NCBI GenBank assembly: GCA_964390645.1
Contig: CAYMLL010000349.1
Coordinates: forward strand, 1-7,059
Source: CAYMLL01 sp964390645
GTDB taxonomy: Bacteria; Planctomycetota; UBA8108
Length of the DNA: 7,059 nt
Direction of reading: 5' to 3'
Numbering within the stretch: position 1 is the first letter of the stretch; every line of letters begins with the position of its first letter. The notes beneath the pieces are model-generated. The model did no database searches and was not told the origin of the DNA. It worked only from the letters and a program-made list of their open reading frames with translations. Positions 6,452 to 7,059 of this stretch are shown in pieces. The translations under genes and the position numbers were made by a program.

Positions 6452-7059
6452 TCAAAGGAGCAAGAGCGGAGTTTCCGTCATCTCGACGGCGATCGGATAG
6501 GCAAGACCGTGCATCGCCATCTGCCCCTCGTCCTTGGTGTTCAGGACGAGCATGTCGACGGATCGTTCGGTGATCAACCGTCGGTAGTCGGCCAGATGCT
6601 CACCGAGGACGATCGCCTCGCGGATTTCCACATTCGACGCGAGCTCCTTCAGGGCGGCAGCACAGGACCCTACGTAGTCGTGCGGCTCCTTCATCAGGAC
6701 CCTGAGCAGGGAGTCTCGGGCGTCGACCGTGTCGATGCTAGGGATCTTCGAGATCGCGTCCAGGTAGCGCTCGAAAACCCGCCGATCCTCGACGTTCGCC
6801 AGATGCAGAGTACCACCGGGCGACGTGAACGCGAACGCGTAGCTGACGAGCCGATCGTCGCCGACGAGATGGTCCGTCATCGCCATGACGCTGTCATGCG
6901 GGTGCTCGCCCTTCTGAAAGGGCCTCTTGCCGCGCGGGTGGGGCAACACGAGAGCAGGATTCGGGATCGACTGTGTCAGCACATCGAGATGCTCGCCGAG
7001 GCTGTGCCCCCAACGCCACGCGTCGCTCTTCAGCGCCCGGTAGGTGCAAACGAGGTCGG
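6452..7059 (-). CDS. Universal stress protein-like protein, C-terminal part
   Basis: The reading frame is open from the right edge, so the N-terminus lies outside the window; 201 complete residues are visible, ending at TGA 6454-6452. In-frame GTG at 6982 is not a credible start, because codons upstream of it continue a sensible sequence (CTYRALKSDAWRWG). Visible residues 1-41 look like the last strands of a first USP-type domain, ending in NPALVLPHP. A second domain begins near residue 54 (HDSVMAMTDHL), runs through a beta strand GGTLHLANVED, two helices and IREAIVLGEH, and ends in VDMLVLNTKDEG...ETPLLLL, matching the USP alpha/beta layout. The glycine-rich G-2x-G-9x-G(S/T) nucleotide loop is not visible; NTKDEGQMAMHGLAYP occupies its place, so ATP binding is doubtful. 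Tandem-USP proteins often sit beside transporters, and this one ends 59 nt before the permease gene. It may regulate or sense the transporter (inference). USP assignment is by fold pattern and moderately sure. Confidence 0.8.
   Translation of the reverse strand, partial: DLVCTYRALKSDAWRWGHSLGEHLDVLTQSIPNPALVLPHPRGKRPFQKGEHPHDSVMAMTDHLVGDDRLVSYAFAFTSPGGTLHLANVEDRRVFERYLDAISKIPSIDTVDARDSLLRVLMKEPHDYVGSCAAALKELASNVEIREAIVLGEHLADYRRLITERSVDMLVLNTKDEGQMAMHGLAYPIAVEMTETPLLLL

Noticed and set aside
6398..6454. Two similar 22-nt segments beginning TGACGG in the gap between USP-like gene and permease, 35 nt apart
   Set aside because: Only about 15 of 22 positions match, and one copy includes a stop codon while the other includes the ribosome binding site. 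Similarity is too weak to call a repeat.
1..7059. Search for CRISPR, transposase, integrase, tRNA, rRNA or defence genes
   Set aside because: No spaced repeat array, terminal inverted repeats, transposase or recombinase motifs, or tRNA-like cloverleaf were seen. Coding density and style are uniform across the window.

Overview
The window is a single-strand block: all five genes I can support lie on the minus strand, so transcription runs from high to low coordinates. The DNA is GC-rich, with tight spacing and one 4-nt gene overlap. It suggests a member of the Planctomycetota or a close relative. The main reason is the pairing of a BatA-type von Willebrand A (VWA)/glutamine-amidotransferase-like membrane protein with a second membrane VWA protein and a secreted prenyltransferase/squalene-oxidase-repeat protein, a gene company I associate with that phylum. 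This is an inference from gene content; there is no rRNA or marker gene to confirm it.

Right-hand part (7059 to 4971): the C-terminal 201 residues of a protein resembling a two-domain universal stress protein (its N-terminus lies outside the window), then a 59-nt gap, then a complete 473-residue polytopic permease of the ion transporter superfamily (ArsB/NhaD/SLC13-like). The close same-strand spacing suggests a transporter with a linked cytoplasmic USP-type partner.

Left-hand part (4862 to 1): a 108-nt gap with inverted repeats, then a 403-residue exported alpha/alpha-toroid protein, a 58-nt gap holding a stem-loop, an 812-residue BatA/VWA/GATase-like inner-membrane protein, and, overlapping its stop codon by 4 nt (GTGA), a second VWA membrane protein that runs off the left edge after 385 residues. 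These three look like the tail of an envelope-associated operon whose biochemical role is not established. The two VWA proteins probably sit side by side in the cytoplasmic membrane. Their VWA and beta-sandwich domains are probably on the outer side, where the exported toroid protein would also be found.

No RNA gene, mobile element, CRISPR array or phage gene was seen. No intergenic stretch exceeds 108 nt. The window looks like ordinary chromosomal sequence rather than an accessory island. The most worthwhile leads are the functionally uncharacterised envelope module and the permease/USP pair.
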